Notes: generated from the letters alone by a model not told the origin. Positions 7,970 to 19,419 are shown, counted from the stretch's first letter. The stretch: DNA of 52,499 nucleotides from Actinomycetota bacterium (GCA_020160805.1 JAIUPO010000026.1:1-52499); one strand, 5' to 3'. Numbers and translations are program-made.

Positions 7970-9772
7970 TCAGCCGGCGATCTCGGCTGCGGCCAGCCAG
8001 GCCTCCTCGAGCTCAGCGACCTGCCCGTCCACCTCGCGCAGGGCCAGGCTGAGAGCGGTCATGGCCGTATGGTCACTCGCCTGGGCCGCCATATCCGCGT
8101 GGATCCGATCGGCCTTCTCGGCCAGCCGCTGCAACTGCTTCTCAATGCGCGCGACCTCCTTGCGCGCCTCCCGCACCTGGGCCGGGTTGGGGCCGGGGGC
8201 CGTTGCCGTGGTCGCGGCGGGGCGGATGCTCGGCGATGCGCCTGTCGGGGCCGCCGAGCGCAGGTCGAGGTACTGGTCGACGCCGCCGGGCAGGTCTCGC
8301 AGACGGCCGTCGCCGAGCAGTGCGAGTTGCTTGTCGGTGAGGCGTTCGAGCAGGTAGCGGTCGTGCGAGACGACGACGAGCGTGCCCGCCCACCCGTCGA
8401 GCAGGTCTTCGAGCGCGGTCAAGGTGTCGATATCGAGGTCATTGGTCGGCTCGTCGAGGAGCAGAACATTGGGCTCATCGAGCAGCACGCGCAGGATCTG
8501 CAGCCGTCGGCGCTCGCCTCCGGACAGATCGCCCACGCGGGCCTGCTGGCGCGGGCCGGGGAAGCCCAGTCGCTTGGCGAGGCTGCTCGCGCTGACCGGC
8601 TTGCCGTCGAGCACGGTGCTGGCGCGCACCGCCTCGATCGCCTCGATGACCTTGGCGCCGGCGAGGGCTTCGAGCTCACGCACTTCCTGGCTGACCACAC
8701 CGATGCGCACGGTGCTGCCGACCTTGCGTTTGCCGCTGTCCAGGGGCTGGCTGCCGTCCAGGACGCCAAGCACGGTCGATTTGCCGGCGCCATTGACTCC
8801 GACCAGGCCGATCCGCTCGCCGGGGGCCAGTTGCCACGTGACCCGCTTGAGGATCGGCAGATCACCGAACGCCAGGCTCGCGTCGTGCAGGTCGATGACG
8901 TCCTTGCCGAGTCGCGCGGTCGCAAAGCGCATGAGTTCGACCGAATCGCGCGGCGGCGGCTCGTTCTCGATGAGGGCCGAGGCCGCGTCGAGCCGGAACT
9001 TCGGCTTGCTCGTGCGTGCCGGCGCGCCACGGCGCAGCCACGCGAGTTCCTTGCGCAGCAAATTGTTGCGGCGCTCGGCCGTCACCGCCGCGATCCGGTC
9101 CCGCTCCGCGCGAGCCAGGATGTATGCGGCATACCCCCCGTCGTAGGCCGATACCGCTCCGGCGACGACCTCCCAGGTTTGGGTGACGACGGCGTCGAGG
9201 AACCAGCGGTCGTGGGTGACGACGACCAGGCCGCGATCCGGCCGCGCCCAGGTCCGCACGAGGTGGTCGGCGAGCCAGGCGACACCTTCGACGTCGAGAT
9301 GGTTGGTCGGCTCGTCCAGGAGGAGCAGGTCGGCCTCGGTCACCAGGGCCGCGGCCAGTGCCACCCGGCGACGCTCGCCGCCGGACATCGTGCCCACCCG
9401 CGCATCCAGGCCCCCGACGGCGGCGGCTTGATGATCGCCAAGCAGGCCCGCCAGGACATCGCGAATCCAGGCTTGGCCGGCCCAATCGTGTTCGGCCCGC
9501 TCGCCGAGGACGATCTCGCGCACGGTCGCTGCCGGGTCAAGTAGGTCGTCCTGAGCGACGGTGGCGATCCGCAGGCCGCCCGCATGCGTGACCCGGCCGG
9601 AGTCGATCTCGCGGGTGCGGGCCAGAACGCCGAGCAGCGTCGACTTGCCGCCGCCATTGGCGCCGACCACGCCGATCCGATCCCCGGTGTTGACGCCGAG
9701 GGAGATGTCGTCGAGGACGGCCGTGATCCCCGTGTGAACGGTGACCCGCTCGACATTGGCCAAATTCGCCAT
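7970..9772 (-). CDS. ABC-F family ATPase (Uup-like)
   Basis: Soluble ABC protein of 600 residues with two nucleotide-binding domains and no membrane segment. NBD1: Walker A GANGGGKST (37-45), signature MSGGERRR, Walker B LLLLDEPTNHLD. NBD2: GVNGAGKST (around 325), LSGGERRR, LLLDEPTNDLD. The C-terminus, after a Pro/Ala linker, is a charged coiled coil (EARKEVARIEKQLQRLAEK...), the Uup-type DNA- or ribosome-binding domain. ABC-F proteins act on the ribosome (EttA, Uup, resistance factors). Its start touches the ispE stop, so it ends the rsmA-ispE operon. No resistance phenotype can be inferred. Confidence 0.92.
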   Translation of the reverse strand: MANLANVERVTVHTGITAVLDDISLGVNTGDRIGVVGANGGGKSTLLGVLARTREIDSGRVTHAGGLRIATVAQDDLLDPAATVREIVLGERAEHDWAGQAWIRDVLAGLLGDHQAAAVGGLDARVGTMSGGERRRVALAAALVTEADLLLLDEPTNHLDVEGVAWLADHLVRTWARPDRGLVVVTHDRWFLDAVVTQTWEVVAGAVSAYDGGYAAYILARAERDRIAAVTAERRNNLLRKELAWLRRGAPARTSKPKFRLDAASALIENEPPPRDSVELMRFATARLGKDVIDLHDASLAFGDLPILKRVTWQLAPGERIGLVGVNGAGKSTVLGVLDGSQPLDSGKRKVGSTVRIGVVSQEVRELEALAGAKVIEAIEAVRASTVLDGKPVSASSLAKRLGFPGPRQQARVGDLSGGERRRLQILRVLLDEPNVLLLDEPTNDLDIDTLTALEDLLDGWAGTLVVVSHDRYLLERLTDKQLALLGDGRLRDLPGGVDQYLDLRSAAPTGASPSIRPAATTATAPGPNPAQVREARKEVARIEKQLQRLAEKADRIHADMAAQASDHTAMTALSLALREVDGQVAELEEAWLAAAEIAG

Positions 9773-10704
9773 CAGCGGGCGGCCGCCAGCTCAACCGGGC
9801 CGACCGTGACGGGGCCGCTCGCCTTGCGCACATCGGCGGCCGATCCACTCGCGGTCAAGGACACCGCCAGGTCAATGGCGGCCTCGGCATCGCGGGCGAG
9901 GAAGGCCACGGTCGGCCCCGAACCCGAGACGATCCCGGCGAGGGCACCGAACGACATACCCGCCTCCAGGACCTCGGCCAGGGCCGGCTGCAGCGAGATA
10001 GCGGCGGCCTGCAGGTCGTTGCCCATCGCCGCGGCGACGGCTTCGGCATTGCCGAAGCTCAAGGCCGCGAGCAGGTCGGCGCTCGGCTCGGGGGCGGGCA
10101 CCGGCGTGGAGCCGCGGAGTCGATCGCACTCGGCATACACCGCCGGGGTGGACAGGCCGGTCTCGGAGAGGGCGAAGACCCAGTGATAGATGCCGCGGGC
10201 GGACGTCGGTGCGATGCGCTCGCCGCGGCCGCTGCCGATGGCGGTGCCGCCGCTCAACAGGAAGGGGATATCGCTGCCGAGCCCGGCGGCAAGGTGCGCG
10301 AGTTCCGCGGCGCTCAGATCCAGGCCCCACAGCCGGTGGCACGCGAGCAGGGCGCCGGCGGCATCGGCGGAACCACCCGCCATACCTCCTGCCACGGGGA
10401 TCTCCTTGGTGAGCCGGATCCGGACCGGCCGGCCGGCGCCGGTGACATCGTGGAGAGCTTGCGCGGCGCGCAACGCCAGATTCTTTTCGTCGGCGGGGAC
10501 GCCCGCGGCCGTGCGACCCGCGATTTCGACGCTCCACTCCCTGGCGGGGAAGACCTCGATCGTGTCGTAGAGGCTGACCCCCTGATAGACCGTGGCCAGG
10601 GGGTGGAAGCCGTCAGCGCGCGGGGGACCCACGCGCAGTTCGAGGTTGACCTTGGCGGGCACCTTGACGCAGACACCCGGATGGATGTGCGCGGCAGATG
10701 TCAT
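9772..10704 (-). CDS. ispE: 4-diphosphocytidyl-2-C-methyl-D-erythritol kinase
   Basis: Fourth step of the MEP (non-mevalonate) isoprenoid pathway: phosphorylates CDP-ME at the 2-hydroxyl. GHMP kinase of 310 residues with substrate motif VKVPAKVNLELRVG (13-26), glycine-rich ATP loop PVAGGMAGGSADAAGA (103-118) and the C-terminal GSGPTVAF loop. It lies 9 nt after rsmA and its stop overlaps the ABC-F start. The rsmA-ispE order is conserved in actinobacteria (Rv1010-Rv1011). Confidence 0.96.
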   Translation of the reverse strand: MTSAAHIHPGVCVKVPAKVNLELRVGPPRADGFHPLATVYQGVSLYDTIEVFPAREWSVEIAGRTAAGVPADEKNLALRAAQALHDVTGAGRPVRIRLTKEIPVAGGMAGGSADAAGALLACHRLWGLDLSAAELAHLAAGLGSDIPFLLSGGTAIGSGRGERIAPTSARGIYHWVFALSETGLSTPAVYAECDRLRGSTPVPAPEPSADLLAALSFGNAEAVAAAMGNDLQAAAISLQPALAEVLEAGMSFGALAGIVSGSGPTVAFLARDAEAAIDLAVSLTASGSAADVRKASGPVTVGPVELAAAR

Positions 10705-10713
10705 GAGCCCACC

Positions 10714-11589
10714 CTAATCAGCTTCCCGGCTCGCGGTGGGGTGGGGCGAGGCGGCGGCGATCGCGGCAAAGGCGGCGATATCGAGTTGCTCCCCGCGAGC
10801 CGTCGGATCAACTCCCGCTGACTCCAGGGTGGCGGTGGCGGCGGCCGTCGAACCGGCCCAACCCGCGAGGGCGGAGCGCAGCATTTTGCGGCGCTGGGCG
10901 AAGGCGGCGTCGATGACCTGGAAGACCGCTTCGCGGGGGACATCGGTGCGCGGCGGCTCGCGACGGGTCACCGCGACGAGGCCGGAGTCGACATTGGGCA
11001 CCGGCCAAAAGATGCTGCGGGCCACGGTCCCGGCGAGGCGCACGTCGCCATACCAGGCTGCCTTGGCGCTCGGCGCGCCATAGGTGCGGGAGCCGGGGCC
11101 GGCGGCGAGCCGCTCGGCAACCTCCAACTGCACCATGACCAGCACGTGCCCGATGCTTGGAAAGGTCTGCAGCAGGTGCAGCATGACTGGCACGGAGACG
11201 TTGTAGGGGAGGTTGGCCACGAGCCGGGTGGGTGCGACTGGCAGGTCGGTGACCTTCAGGGCGTCCCCGGGTATGACGACCAGCCGGCTGCTCTTCTCGG
11301 GCGCGGCGACCTCGATCGTGGTGGGGAGGGCGGCAGCGAGGGTGGGGTCGATCTCCAGCGCGATGACGTGCTCGGCGGTATCGAGGAGACCGAGGGTGAG
11401 GGAGCCGAGGCCGGGACCGACCTCGAGCACGATGTCGTCCGGCGCGACATCGGCGAGCCGCACGATCCGGCGCACGGTGTTGGCATCGACGACGAAGTTT
11501 TGCCCCCACTGTTTGGTGGGCCGGATGCCGTGCTGCGCCGCGAGCCGGCGGATGTCCGCCGCCCCCAGATAGTGCACCCCGGCGCTCAC
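10714..11589 (-). CDS. rsmA: 16S rRNA (adenine1518-N6/adenine1519-N6)-dimethyltransferase
   Basis: KsgA/RsmA dimethylates two adjacent adenosines in the 3' hairpin of 16S rRNA during small-subunit maturation. About 291 residues with [13 protein letters not shown] (26-38), SAM motif [10 protein letters not shown] (56-65) and catalytic NLPYN (126-130). The open frame extends upstream through the intergenic palindrome, which is not coding; a GTG at 11589 (VSAGVHYLG) or 11598 is the likely start. Downstream of rpfB and upstream of ispE on the same strand. Confidence 0.95.
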   Translation of the reverse strand: MSAGVHYLGAADIRRLAAQHGIRPTKQWGQNFVVDANTVRRIVRLADVAPDDIVLEVGPGLGSLTLGLLDTAEHVIALEIDPTLAAALPTTIEVAAPEKSSRLVVIPGDALKVTDLPVAPTRLVANLPYNVSVPVMLHLLQTFPSIGHVLVMVQLEVAERLAAGPGSRTYGAPSAKAAWYGDVRLAGTVARSIFWPVPNVDSGLVAVTRREPPRTDVPREAVFQVIDAAFAQRRKMLRSALAGWAGSTAAATATLESAGVDPTARGEQLDIAAFAAIAAASPHPTASREAD

Positions 11590-11648
11590 GCCCGACACCT
11601 TATGCCGTTGCCCGCATCCCCTCCGCCATGCCTCACGGGTCCCTGAGC

Positions 11649-11760
11649 CACTTTCCCGCCCATTGCCGAAACGTGGACGTACGCAACGGATCATTTCCGT
11701 TGCGTACGTCCAGGTTGTCTCCCAGACCGGTGTCACGTTCCGGCAATGGGCGGGAAAGTG
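11649..11760. terminator. Nested double palindrome between rpfB and rsmA
   Basis: Outer arms of 27 bp (11649-11675 and 11734-11760) match at 26 of 27 positions. Inside them is a second hairpin with perfect 15-bp arms (11676-11690 and 11696-11710) and a 5-nt loop. It starts 18 bp after the rpfB stop, so it is a likely terminator for rpfB; it also lies in the rsmA leader. No T run follows the stems. Confidence 0.6.
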
Positions 11761-11778
11761 ACCCTCGGCACTCGAGGC

Positions 11779-13170
<1,392 letters not shown>

Positions 13171-13219
13171 CTATCTCGCACCACAGGTCACAGGAGTGCT
13201 ATGCCGTCTCCCCCGCCTC

Positions 13220-14068
13220 TCACCAGGGGCCGTACAACTCCTCGCAGGTCGCGCTGACGGCCTCGCAGAGGTGGGCGACGGCGACCCCAAGGACACTCGC
13301 GGCCGTCCGGGCAGTGGTCGCCAGCAGATAGGAGGAGTTGACCGCGCCCCGCCACGGGTGTGGGGTCAAATAGGGCGCATCGGTCTCGAGCAGCACCCGA
13401 TCCAGCGGCGTGACCGCGAGCGCATCCCGGAGCGCGTGGTTGTTCTTGAAGGTGATCGGTCCGGCGAACGAGAGATAGAAGCCGCGTTCCAGGCAGGCCC
13501 GGGCGAAGCTCACATCGCCGCTGAAGCAGTGCATGATCACCCGCTGCGGCGCGCCGACCTCATCCAGCACCGCGAGGATGTCGTCGTGGCTGTCCCGGTC
13601 GTGGATCTGCAGGGGCTTGCCGACGCGCTTAGCCACGTCGATATGCCAGCGGAAGGACTCGTGCTGGCTGGCCCGGCCCTGCTCGCCGGTCCGGAAATAG
13701 TCCAGCCCGGTCTCGCCAATCACCCGCACCCGCGGGTCGTGTGCCAACTCCTCGATCAGGGTGTATGCCGCCCCAAGCCCGCCACTCTCGGCAAGACGGG
13801 GGGCCTCATTGGGATGCAGGGCCACCCCGGCGACCACGCCTGGGTAGCGGTGCGCCATCGCGACGCTGGCCCGGGCACTGTCCACGTCGCAGCCGATTTG
13901 CACGATGCGGTCGACCCCGACCTGCGCCGCCGCCGCGAGCGCCTCCTCGATCCCCAGCGACGGGCCGTCATCCCGCACGATGTCGAGATGAGTGTGGTTG
14001 TCCACCAACGAGATCGGCAGCCGATCCGGGATCGGCGGGAGGCTGTGACGGGCAGAGTCGTGCGGCAT
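13220..14068 (-). CDS. tatD: TatD family metal-dependent deoxyribonuclease
   Basis: TIM-barrel metallo-hydrolase of about 282 residues. Metal ligands HTHLD (25-29), GVALHPNEAP, GETGLDYFR, HDRDSHDD, MHCFSG and LLETDAPYL are all present, so the enzyme looks intact. TatD proteins are 3'-5' exonucleases with roles in DNA repair and quality control. I take the ATG 8 nt after the metG stop; the longer upstream frame overlaps metG and is not conserved. Cotranscribed with metG. Confidence 0.94.
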   Translation of the reverse strand: MPHDSARHSLPPIPDRLPISLVDNHTHLDIVRDDGPSLGIEEALAAAAQVGVDRIVQIGCDVDSARASVAMAHRYPGVVAGVALHPNEAPRLAESGGLGAAYTLIEELAHDPRVRVIGETGLDYFRTGEQGRASQHESFRWHIDVAKRVGKPLQIHDRDSHDDILAVLDEVGAPQRVIMHCFSGDVSFARACLERGFYLSFAGPITFKNNHALRDALAVTPLDRVLLETDAPYLTPHPWRGAVNSSYLLATTARTAASVLGVAVAHLCEAVSATCEELYGPW

Positions 14069-14076
14069 ACGGCTGC

Positions 14077-15870
14077 TCAGTCCGCCATCCGGGCCAGCTC
14101 CTCGGCGACGACTGATTCGTCGAGCTTGACGAAGGCCGGGGCGGGCTTGGCGATCGGGGTGCCCGCGACAACCGGGCGCCGGCCCCACGCCGGCGTCGCG
14201 GAATAGTCCCCGGTGATGATCGGGTAAGCGCGGCCGTCATCGAGGTCCGTCACCTCAACGACCTGAGGCATCGGCATGAAGTCGCCCTCACCGCCGAGGA
14301 CTCGGTGCACGGCATTGCTGGAGTGCGGCAGCATCGGGGCGAGCAGCGTGTTGCAGTCGCTGACGCACTGGGCCAGCACGTGCAAGACGGTGGCAAGCCG
14401 CTCGCGCTGGTCCTCCCCCTTCATCCGGAAGGGCTCGGTGCGCGAGATATAGGCGTTGACCTCACCGACGACGCGCATTGCCTCGGCGGTTGCCTGCCGC
14501 AGCCGCTGGCGACGCAGCAATCCCCCGACGACCTCGAACCCGGTCTCCACGGCGGCGAGGACCGCCTTGTCCTCGGAGGCGAGCGGTCCGCATACGGGGA
14601 TCTCGCCGAAGCTCTTGTGCAGCATCGTCGCGGTGCGTTGCACGAGATTTCCCCAACCGGCGACCAGCTCGGAGTTGGTGCGCTGGACGAAATCGCGCCA
14701 GGTGAAGTCGGCGTCGGAGGTCTCCGGGCCGGCGGCACAGATGAAATAGCGCAGCGCATCGGGCTGGTAGCGCGTCAGGACGTCGCGCACCAGGATCGTG
14801 TGGCCACGGCTGGTGGAGAACTGCTGGCTCTCCATCGTGAGGTATTCGGAGGAGACCACTTCGGTGGGCAGGTTCAACTCGCCATAGATGCCGGGCTCGC
14901 CGCCCTTGTCGCCCTTGCCCATATAGCCGAGCAGCTCGGCCGGCCAGATCTGGGAGTGGAAGGTGATGTTGTCTTTGCCCATGAAGTAGTAGGACAGCGC
15001 GTCGGCCTCGTTCCACCACTCGCGCCAGCGCTCGGGATTACCCTGCCGGCGCGCCCATTCGATGGAGGCCGAGAGATAGCCGACGACGGCGTCGAACCAG
15101 ACATACAGCTTCTTGGTCGGCAGGTCCCGCCAGCCGTCCAGCGGCACCGGGATGCCCCAATCGATGTCCCGGGTCATGGCGCGCGGCTTGATGTCGTCGA
15201 GAATGTTCAGGCTGAACTTGATGACATTGGGCCGCCAGGTGCCGCTGGCCTCCCGCTCCTCCAAATAGGCGCGCAGGCTCTCGGCCAACGCTGGCAGGTC
15301 GAGGAAAAAGTGCTGTGTCTCCACGAAATCCGGCGTCTCGCCGTTGATCTTCGACCGCGGCTCGATCAAGTCTTCGGGCTCAAGTTGGTTGCCGCAGTTG
15401 TCGCATTGATCCCCGCGTGCCTCGGCATACCCGCAGATCGGGCAGGTGCCCTCGATATAGCGGTCCGGCAGGGTGCGACCGGTCGACGGCGAGATCGCGC
15501 CCTTTTGGGTGCGCTCGATCATGTAGCCGTTCTTCCACACCTGCGCGAAGAGTTCCTGGGCGACGGCATAGTGATTGCCCGTCGTGGTGCGCGTGTAGAG
15601 GTCGTAGGAGCAACCGAGATCGGCGAGTTCGTGGGCGATGATCGCGTGGTTGGTGTCCACCAGCTCGCGAGCGGTGACGCCCTGACTGTCGGCCAGGACG
15701 AGGATCGGCGTGCCGTGCTCATCGCTGCCGCTGACCATGAGCACGTCGTGGCCGCTCATCCGCATGAAACGGGCGAAGACATCGGAGGGCACGCCGAAGC
15801 CGGCGACATGCCCCAAGTGACGCGGGCCGTTGGCATACGGCCACGCGACGGCGGCGAGAACTCTGGTCAT
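14077..15870 (-). CDS. metG: Methionyl-tRNA synthetase
   Basis: Charges tRNA-Met in the cytosol. 597 residues from the ATG reading [19 protein letters not shown]-type motif PRHLGH (16-21); a CxxC/CxxC zinc knuckle with Cys143, 146, 156 and 159; KMSKS-type loop in the variant FSTSRG (351-356); anticodon-binding helical domain to the end. No C-terminal tRNA-binding (OB-fold) appendix, as in many actinobacteria. First gene of the metG-tatD unit. An in-frame start further upstream adds 23 unconserved residues. Confidence 0.96.
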   Translation of the reverse strand: MTRVLAAVAWPYANGPRHLGHVAGFGVPSDVFARFMRMSGHDVLMVSGSDEHGTPILVLADSQGVTARELVDTNHAIIAHELADLGCSYDLYTRTTTGNHYAVAQELFAQVWKNGYMIERTQKGAISPSTGRTLPDRYIEGTCPICGYAEARGDQCDNCGNQLEPEDLIEPRSKINGETPDFVETQHFFLDLPALAESLRAYLEEREASGTWRPNVIKFSLNILDDIKPRAMTRDIDWGIPVPLDGWRDLPTKKLYVWFDAVVGYLSASIEWARRQGNPERWREWWNEADALSYYFMGKDNITFHSQIWPAELLGYMGKGDKGGEPGIYGELNLPTEVVSSEYLTMESQQFSTSRGHTILVRDVLTRYQPDALRYFICAAGPETSDADFTWRDFVQRTNSELVAGWGNLVQRTATMLHKSFGEIPVCGPLASEDKAVLAAVETGFEVVGGLLRRQRLRQATAEAMRVVGEVNAYISRTEPFRMKGEDQRERLATVLHVLAQCVSDCNTLLAPMLPHSSNAVHRVLGGEGDFMPMPQVVEVTDLDDGRAYPIITGDYSATPAWGRRPVVAGTPIAKPAPAFVKLDESVVAEELARMAD

Positions 15871-16095
15871 GACGGGGATTTTACGGACCCGGACCGACAC
15901 CGCCGGACACACCTCTCGCGCATGCCGGGGACTCGACACACGGGCCGAATAGTTTAGAAATTGACCAAAACGTAATCCCCAGTGACCTTGACGCCATCGG
16001 GTTGTATCAATCCCTGGCAGGACGTGCAGACGTCAACGACAAGCGCCTCGATCCGTCACCTGCCGCAGGTCGAGGCACTGGAGGGAAGAAGACTT

Positions 16096-16452
16096 ATGAA
16101 GCGCACAATGGGGATCCTCAGCGGTTTCGCTCTGGCCGGATCGCTCGGGGTGGGCCTGTCCACCTCGGCCTCGGCCGCGACCTCGACTGGCGACGCCGCG
16201 ATTAGCATCAGCTCCGAAGCTGGTGCCAGCAGCAGCGCGAGCTGCCGCTACAGCCTGATCAACCGCGGCGTTCGGATCTGGTGCCCCAAGACCATCCCGG
16301 GCACCGCCTTCCGGGCGGGCGCGAAGTGCAAGCGCGCCAATGGCACAACCTTCTGGAAGAACGACATCTGGCGCGTCCAGGGCACCGGCTACAGCCAGGC
16401 CGTCTGCCCGATCGGCACCAAGCGGATCGCGATCCGCGCGCAGTACCGCTGA
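16096..16452 (+). CDS. Small secreted protein of unknown function
   Basis: 118-residue exported protein. The start follows a GGAGGG Shine-Dalgarno. A Sec signal peptide runs through GILSGFALAGSLGVGLS with probable cleavage at ASA-AT near residue 27. The mature part is basic, has four cysteines (50, 63, 78 and 104) and a C-terminal half rich in Lys/Arg/Trp (CPKTIPGT..., FWKNDIWRVQGTGY). I do not recognise a family; even cysteine number and small size suggest a disulfide-stabilised extracellular protein. It stands alone, divergent from metG, with a strong hairpin behind it. Confidence 0.75.
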   Translation: MKRTMGILSGFALAGSLGVGLSTSASAATSTGDAAISISSEAGASSSASCRYSLINRGVRIWCPKTIPGTAFRAGAKCKRANGTTFWKNDIWRVQGTGYSQAVCPIGTKRIAIRAQYR

Positions 16453-16501
16453 TCGCGCTGGTCGTGGCTCGCTGCGGCGAGTCCGGCCGCTGAACCAGAT
16501 G

Positions 16502-16545
16502 CACGACGGGCCGTGCGGGAGACTTCTCCCGCACGGTCCGTCGTG
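16502..16545. terminator. 20-bp stem terminator-like hairpin
   Basis: Arms at 16502-16521 and 16526-16545 pair at 19 of 20 positions around a 4-nt loop. It lies 49 bp after the secreted-protein stop and 20 bp before the convergent DUF4126 stop, so it could end both transcripts. No T tract follows. Confidence 0.7.
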
Positions 16546-16564
16546 TCGTGGGCGGTGCCCTGCG

Positions 16565-17182
16565 TCAGGCGTATGCCGCCGCGCCGGGATCGCCGCGTCG
16601 GCCGCGCCGGGTCTTGCGCCAGCGATGCACCGTGCGCCACAGCCAGAAGAAGGTCCCGAACAGCACGAGCAGCGCCAGGATCACCAGCACCGGGATGAAG
16701 ATCGCAATCAGCGACAGCCCGATCGAGGCGCCATCCTCCATCGTCGAGACCACCGGAGCGCCGGCGCCGAGGGTTCCGGCGTTGATCGCCGGGCGCGAGA
16801 CCATCTTTCCGCTGTGCACAAGCCCGGAAACGACGATGCCGAGGACGATGCCAACCCATTGGTTGTTCTGCATCCAGGTCGACTTGTCCAGGCTTTCGGC
16901 GGCCGTGGTCGCGGCGAAGATCAGCCCGCCCATGCTCGGACGGATGAAGCTTTGGATCGCGTCATTGATTGTGTCGACCGCGGGGATCTTGTCGAGGACG
17001 ACTTCGGCGAGCAACAGGATGCTGCCGATCCCGATGGCCCACCAGCTTTCGATCCAGCTGAAGCTGGCGGGCAGCGTGAGCACATCGGTGAAGCGCGCGA
17101 TCAGCGCGACGATGAGGAAGGGGATGTAGGCGTTGAGGCCGGCGGCGGCCGAGAGCCCCATGCCCGTCAGGGCGGCGATCAT
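16565..17182 (-). CDS. DUF4126 family membrane protein
   Basis: Integral membrane protein of 205 residues with four or five hydrophobic segments. It shows the DUF4126 pattern: ALTGMGLSAAAGLNAYIPFL at the start, SWWAIGIGSILLLAEVVLDKIP, then DAIQSFIRPSMGGLIF and a small-residue-rich segment with AINAGTLGAG. Function is unknown for the family. It converges on the secreted-protein gene and is divergent from the CPBP gene. Confidence 0.85.
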   Translation of the reverse strand: MIAALTGMGLSAAAGLNAYIPFLIVALIARFTDVLTLPASFSWIESWWAIGIGSILLLAEVVLDKIPAVDTINDAIQSFIRPSMGGLIFAATTAAESLDKSTWMQNNQWVGIVLGIVVSGLVHSGKMVSRPAINAGTLGAGAPVVSTMEDGASIGLSLIAIFIPVLVILALLVLFGTFFWLWRTVHRWRKTRRGRRGDPGAAAYA

Positions 17183-17307
17183 GACCCGAGGGTAGCTTTC
17201 TGGAGGGTGAAACCGTCGGTCTATACAACATGGCCTTCCCGGTCCGGCATTCCGCGAGCTGGGGTCCGCTCAGCGCGCGCCCAGGCGTAGCGGGGACACT
17301 TGCTCCC

Positions 17308-18123
17308 ATGGCTTCCGCCGGTATGCCGCCCGCTCCCCCCGCCCAGGCGGCCCACCTGCCCCGAACAACGCTCGCGCCGCGCTCGCTGGTGACCGAGACG
17401 GCCCTGGTTCTTGGGGTTTCGCTCGGCGCGTCGGCGATCTGGTCGCTGTTGCGGATCGTGGACCGGCTGACCCAGCACATCGCGCTCAATCAGCAGACCA
17501 CGACGATGAACAATTCGGTCACCCCCGACCGGCCGTGGCTGGATCTGGCATACCAGCTGACCGGGATCGGGCTCGGGGTGGTGCCCGCGCTGCTCGCGCT
17601 GCACCTGCTGCGCCGCGACGATGGCGGGGCGTGGCGGGCGATCGGTCTCGACCGGCTCCGGCCAGCCCGCGACCTCGCCGCGGGCGTGGGACTGACGGCG
17701 CTGATCGGCATACCCGGGCTCGGGCTATATGCCGTGGCCCGCGCGCTCAACCTCAACACGACGATTGCCGCAGCGAATCTGACCGACCACTGGTGGACGA
17801 TCCCGGTGCTCGTTCTCGCCGCCGCGCAGAATGCCGTGCTCGAAGAGGTCGTCATGGTCGGCTATCTGCTGACGCGCTGGCGGCAGGCGGGCTGGCCGAT
17901 GTGGCTCGCGATCGGGCTCTCGGCTGTGGTGCGCGGGTCCTATCACCTGTATCAGGGCTTCGGCGGGTTCGTCGGCAATCTCGTCATGGGGCTGATTTTC
18001 GGGGCGGTGTATGCCCGCACCCGCCGGGTGTTGCCGCTGGTCATCGCGCATTTGCTACTCGATGTGGTGGCCTTCGTGGGCTACACGCTGTTGAAGTCTC
18101 ATCTCGGCTGGCTGACCGGCTGA
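17308..18123 (+). CDS. CPBP family intramembrane glutamic endopeptidase-like protein
   Basis: Polytopic membrane protein (about 271 residues) of the CAAX/ABI family. Conserved acidic pair Glu179-Glu180 in LEEVVMVGYLL, His213 in the second motif (SYHLYQG) and His248 in the third (IAHLLLDV) form the expected active-site set. The arginine of the usual EExxxR motif is not in its normal place (Val here), as in a number of actinobacterial relatives. In the family some members cleave membrane proteins and others serve in bacteriocin immunity; nothing here points to a substrate. An upstream in-frame ATG (17230) adds 26 residues. Confidence 0.85.
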   Translation: MASAGMPPAPPAQAAHLPRTTLAPRSLVTETALVLGVSLGASAIWSLLRIVDRLTQHIALNQQTTTMNNSVTPDRPWLDLAYQLTGIGLGVVPALLALHLLRRDDGGAWRAIGLDRLRPARDLAAGVGLTALIGIPGLGLYAVARALNLNTTIAAANLTDHWWTIPVLVLAAAQNAVLEEVVMVGYLLTRWRQAGWPMWLAIGLSAVVRGSYHLYQGFGGFVGNLVMGLIFGAVYARTRRVLPLVIAHLLLDVVAFVGYTLLKSHLGWLTG

Positions 18124-18170
18124 CGGCAATTGGCAGGCGGGCTGTCGGTGCGGGCTGACAGAGTTCTCGC

Positions 18171-19406
18171 ATGATCCGACGCCTAGGCTTCCCCGACGCC
18201 CGTCACCACAAAGCCCTGGTGACGGGCATCGGCATCGACGCGCTGGGCAGCGGTGTCTTCATGCCGGTCTCGATCCTGTACTTCCTCAAGACGACCGATG
18301 TCGGCACCGCCCGCGTGGGCCTGGCGATGAGCATCGCCGCCGCCTGCGCCGTGCCCTTTGTCCTGGTCTCCGGGATGCTCGTGGATCGCTTCGGCGCCAA
18401 GCGGATCATCCTGGCGGCCAATCTCATCCAGGTCGTGGCCTTTGTGAGTTACCTATGGGCGCAGACCTTTTGGGCCATCGTCGCTGTGGAAACGCTGGCG
18501 GCGCTCGGGCAGAGTGCCTTCTGGAGCGCGTATTCGCCGCTGGTGGCTGCCTCGACACCGCCCGATGAGCGAGAGATCTGGTTCGGCTTCCTCGGGGCGC
18601 TGCGCAATGTCGGCTTCGCGATCGGCGGCCTCGGGGCGGGCGTCGCGGTCGCGGTCGGGACCCCCGCCGCCTATCACGCGCTGGTGCTGATCAATGCGGC
18701 CAGTTATGCGCTGGCGTTTGCCGTGCTGCTGCGCGTGCGCGGTGGGGAGCGGGTGGTCGCGTTGCAGGATGCCGACACTTCCCGGGCCGGCGGGTGGGGG
18801 GTGCTAGCGCGGGACCGGCCTTACCTCGGGCTCGTGGCAACTAACGCCGCCTATGCCCTGTGTACCGTCTCGCTCAATGTCGCCATGCCGGTGTATGTCG
18901 TGGATGTGCTGGTCTTACCCGGTTGGGTGGTGGGGGCGATCTTCTTCATCAACACGGTCATGGTCGGGCTCGGGCAGGGCCTAATGGTGCGCCGGATGGA
19001 TGGTCACCAGCGCTATCGCGTGATCGGGCTGGGGTTCACGATGTATGCCGCCGGCTTCTTCGCCCTGGCCCTGTCCGGGACGCTTCCGGTGATCATTGCC
19101 GTGGGTGCCGTCATGGTCTCGGTGGCGATCTATACCCTCGGCGAATTGCTCGGTGGCCCGCCGCTGTCGGCCGCCTCGGTGGATGCGGCGCCGGAGGCCT
19201 ACCGCGGACGGTACTTGTCCGCATACCAACTCTCCTGGGTGGCCGCGGGCATCATCGCGCCGGCGCTCTATCTCGCGCTCTTGGCGCACGATCGATTCAG
19301 TGTGTGGGCCGCCCTGATCGGGATCGCCGTGCTCGGCAGCCTTGGCCTGCGTGCGGTGGCGGCCCGGTTGCCGGCCGCGCAGACCACCATCACCAGCGCC
19401 GGGTGA
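18171..19406 (+). CDS. MFS transporter
   Basis: Major facilitator superfamily protein of 411 residues with about twelve hydrophobic segments in two halves. The motif A region between helices 2 and 3 appears as GMLVDRFGAKRIILAANL, typical of drug:proton antiporter-like MFS. The second half includes PVYVVDVLVLPGWVVGAI and LGELLGGPPLSAASVD. It follows the CPBP gene by 47 bp on the same strand. Substrate is unknown; a multidrug-efflux role is only a family guess. Confidence 0.9.
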   Translation: MIRRLGFPDARHHKALVTGIGIDALGSGVFMPVSILYFLKTTDVGTARVGLAMSIAAACAVPFVLVSGMLVDRFGAKRIILAANLIQVVAFVSYLWAQTFWAIVAVETLAALGQSAFWSAYSPLVAASTPPDEREIWFGFLGALRNVGFAIGGLGAGVAVAVGTPAAYHALVLINAASYALAFAVLLRVRGGERVVALQDADTSRAGGWGVLARDRPYLGLVATNAAYALCTVSLNVAMPVYVVDVLVLPGWVVGAIFFINTVMVGLGQGLMVRRMDGHQRYRVIGLGFTMYAAGFFALALSGTLPVIIAVGAVMVSVAIYTLGELLGGPPLSAASVDAAPEAYRGRYLSAYQLSWVAAGIIAPALYLALLAHDRFSVWAALIGIAVLGSLGLRAVAARLPAAQTTITSAG

Positions 19407-19419
19407 CGGTTTCGGGCGC

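Noticed and set aside
7922-9544. 540-codon plus-strand frame across the ABC-F gene
   Set aside because: Antisense shadow; the real gene has both nucleotide-binding domains. The same applies to long antisense frames over metG (14305-15957) and sdhA (21253-22857).
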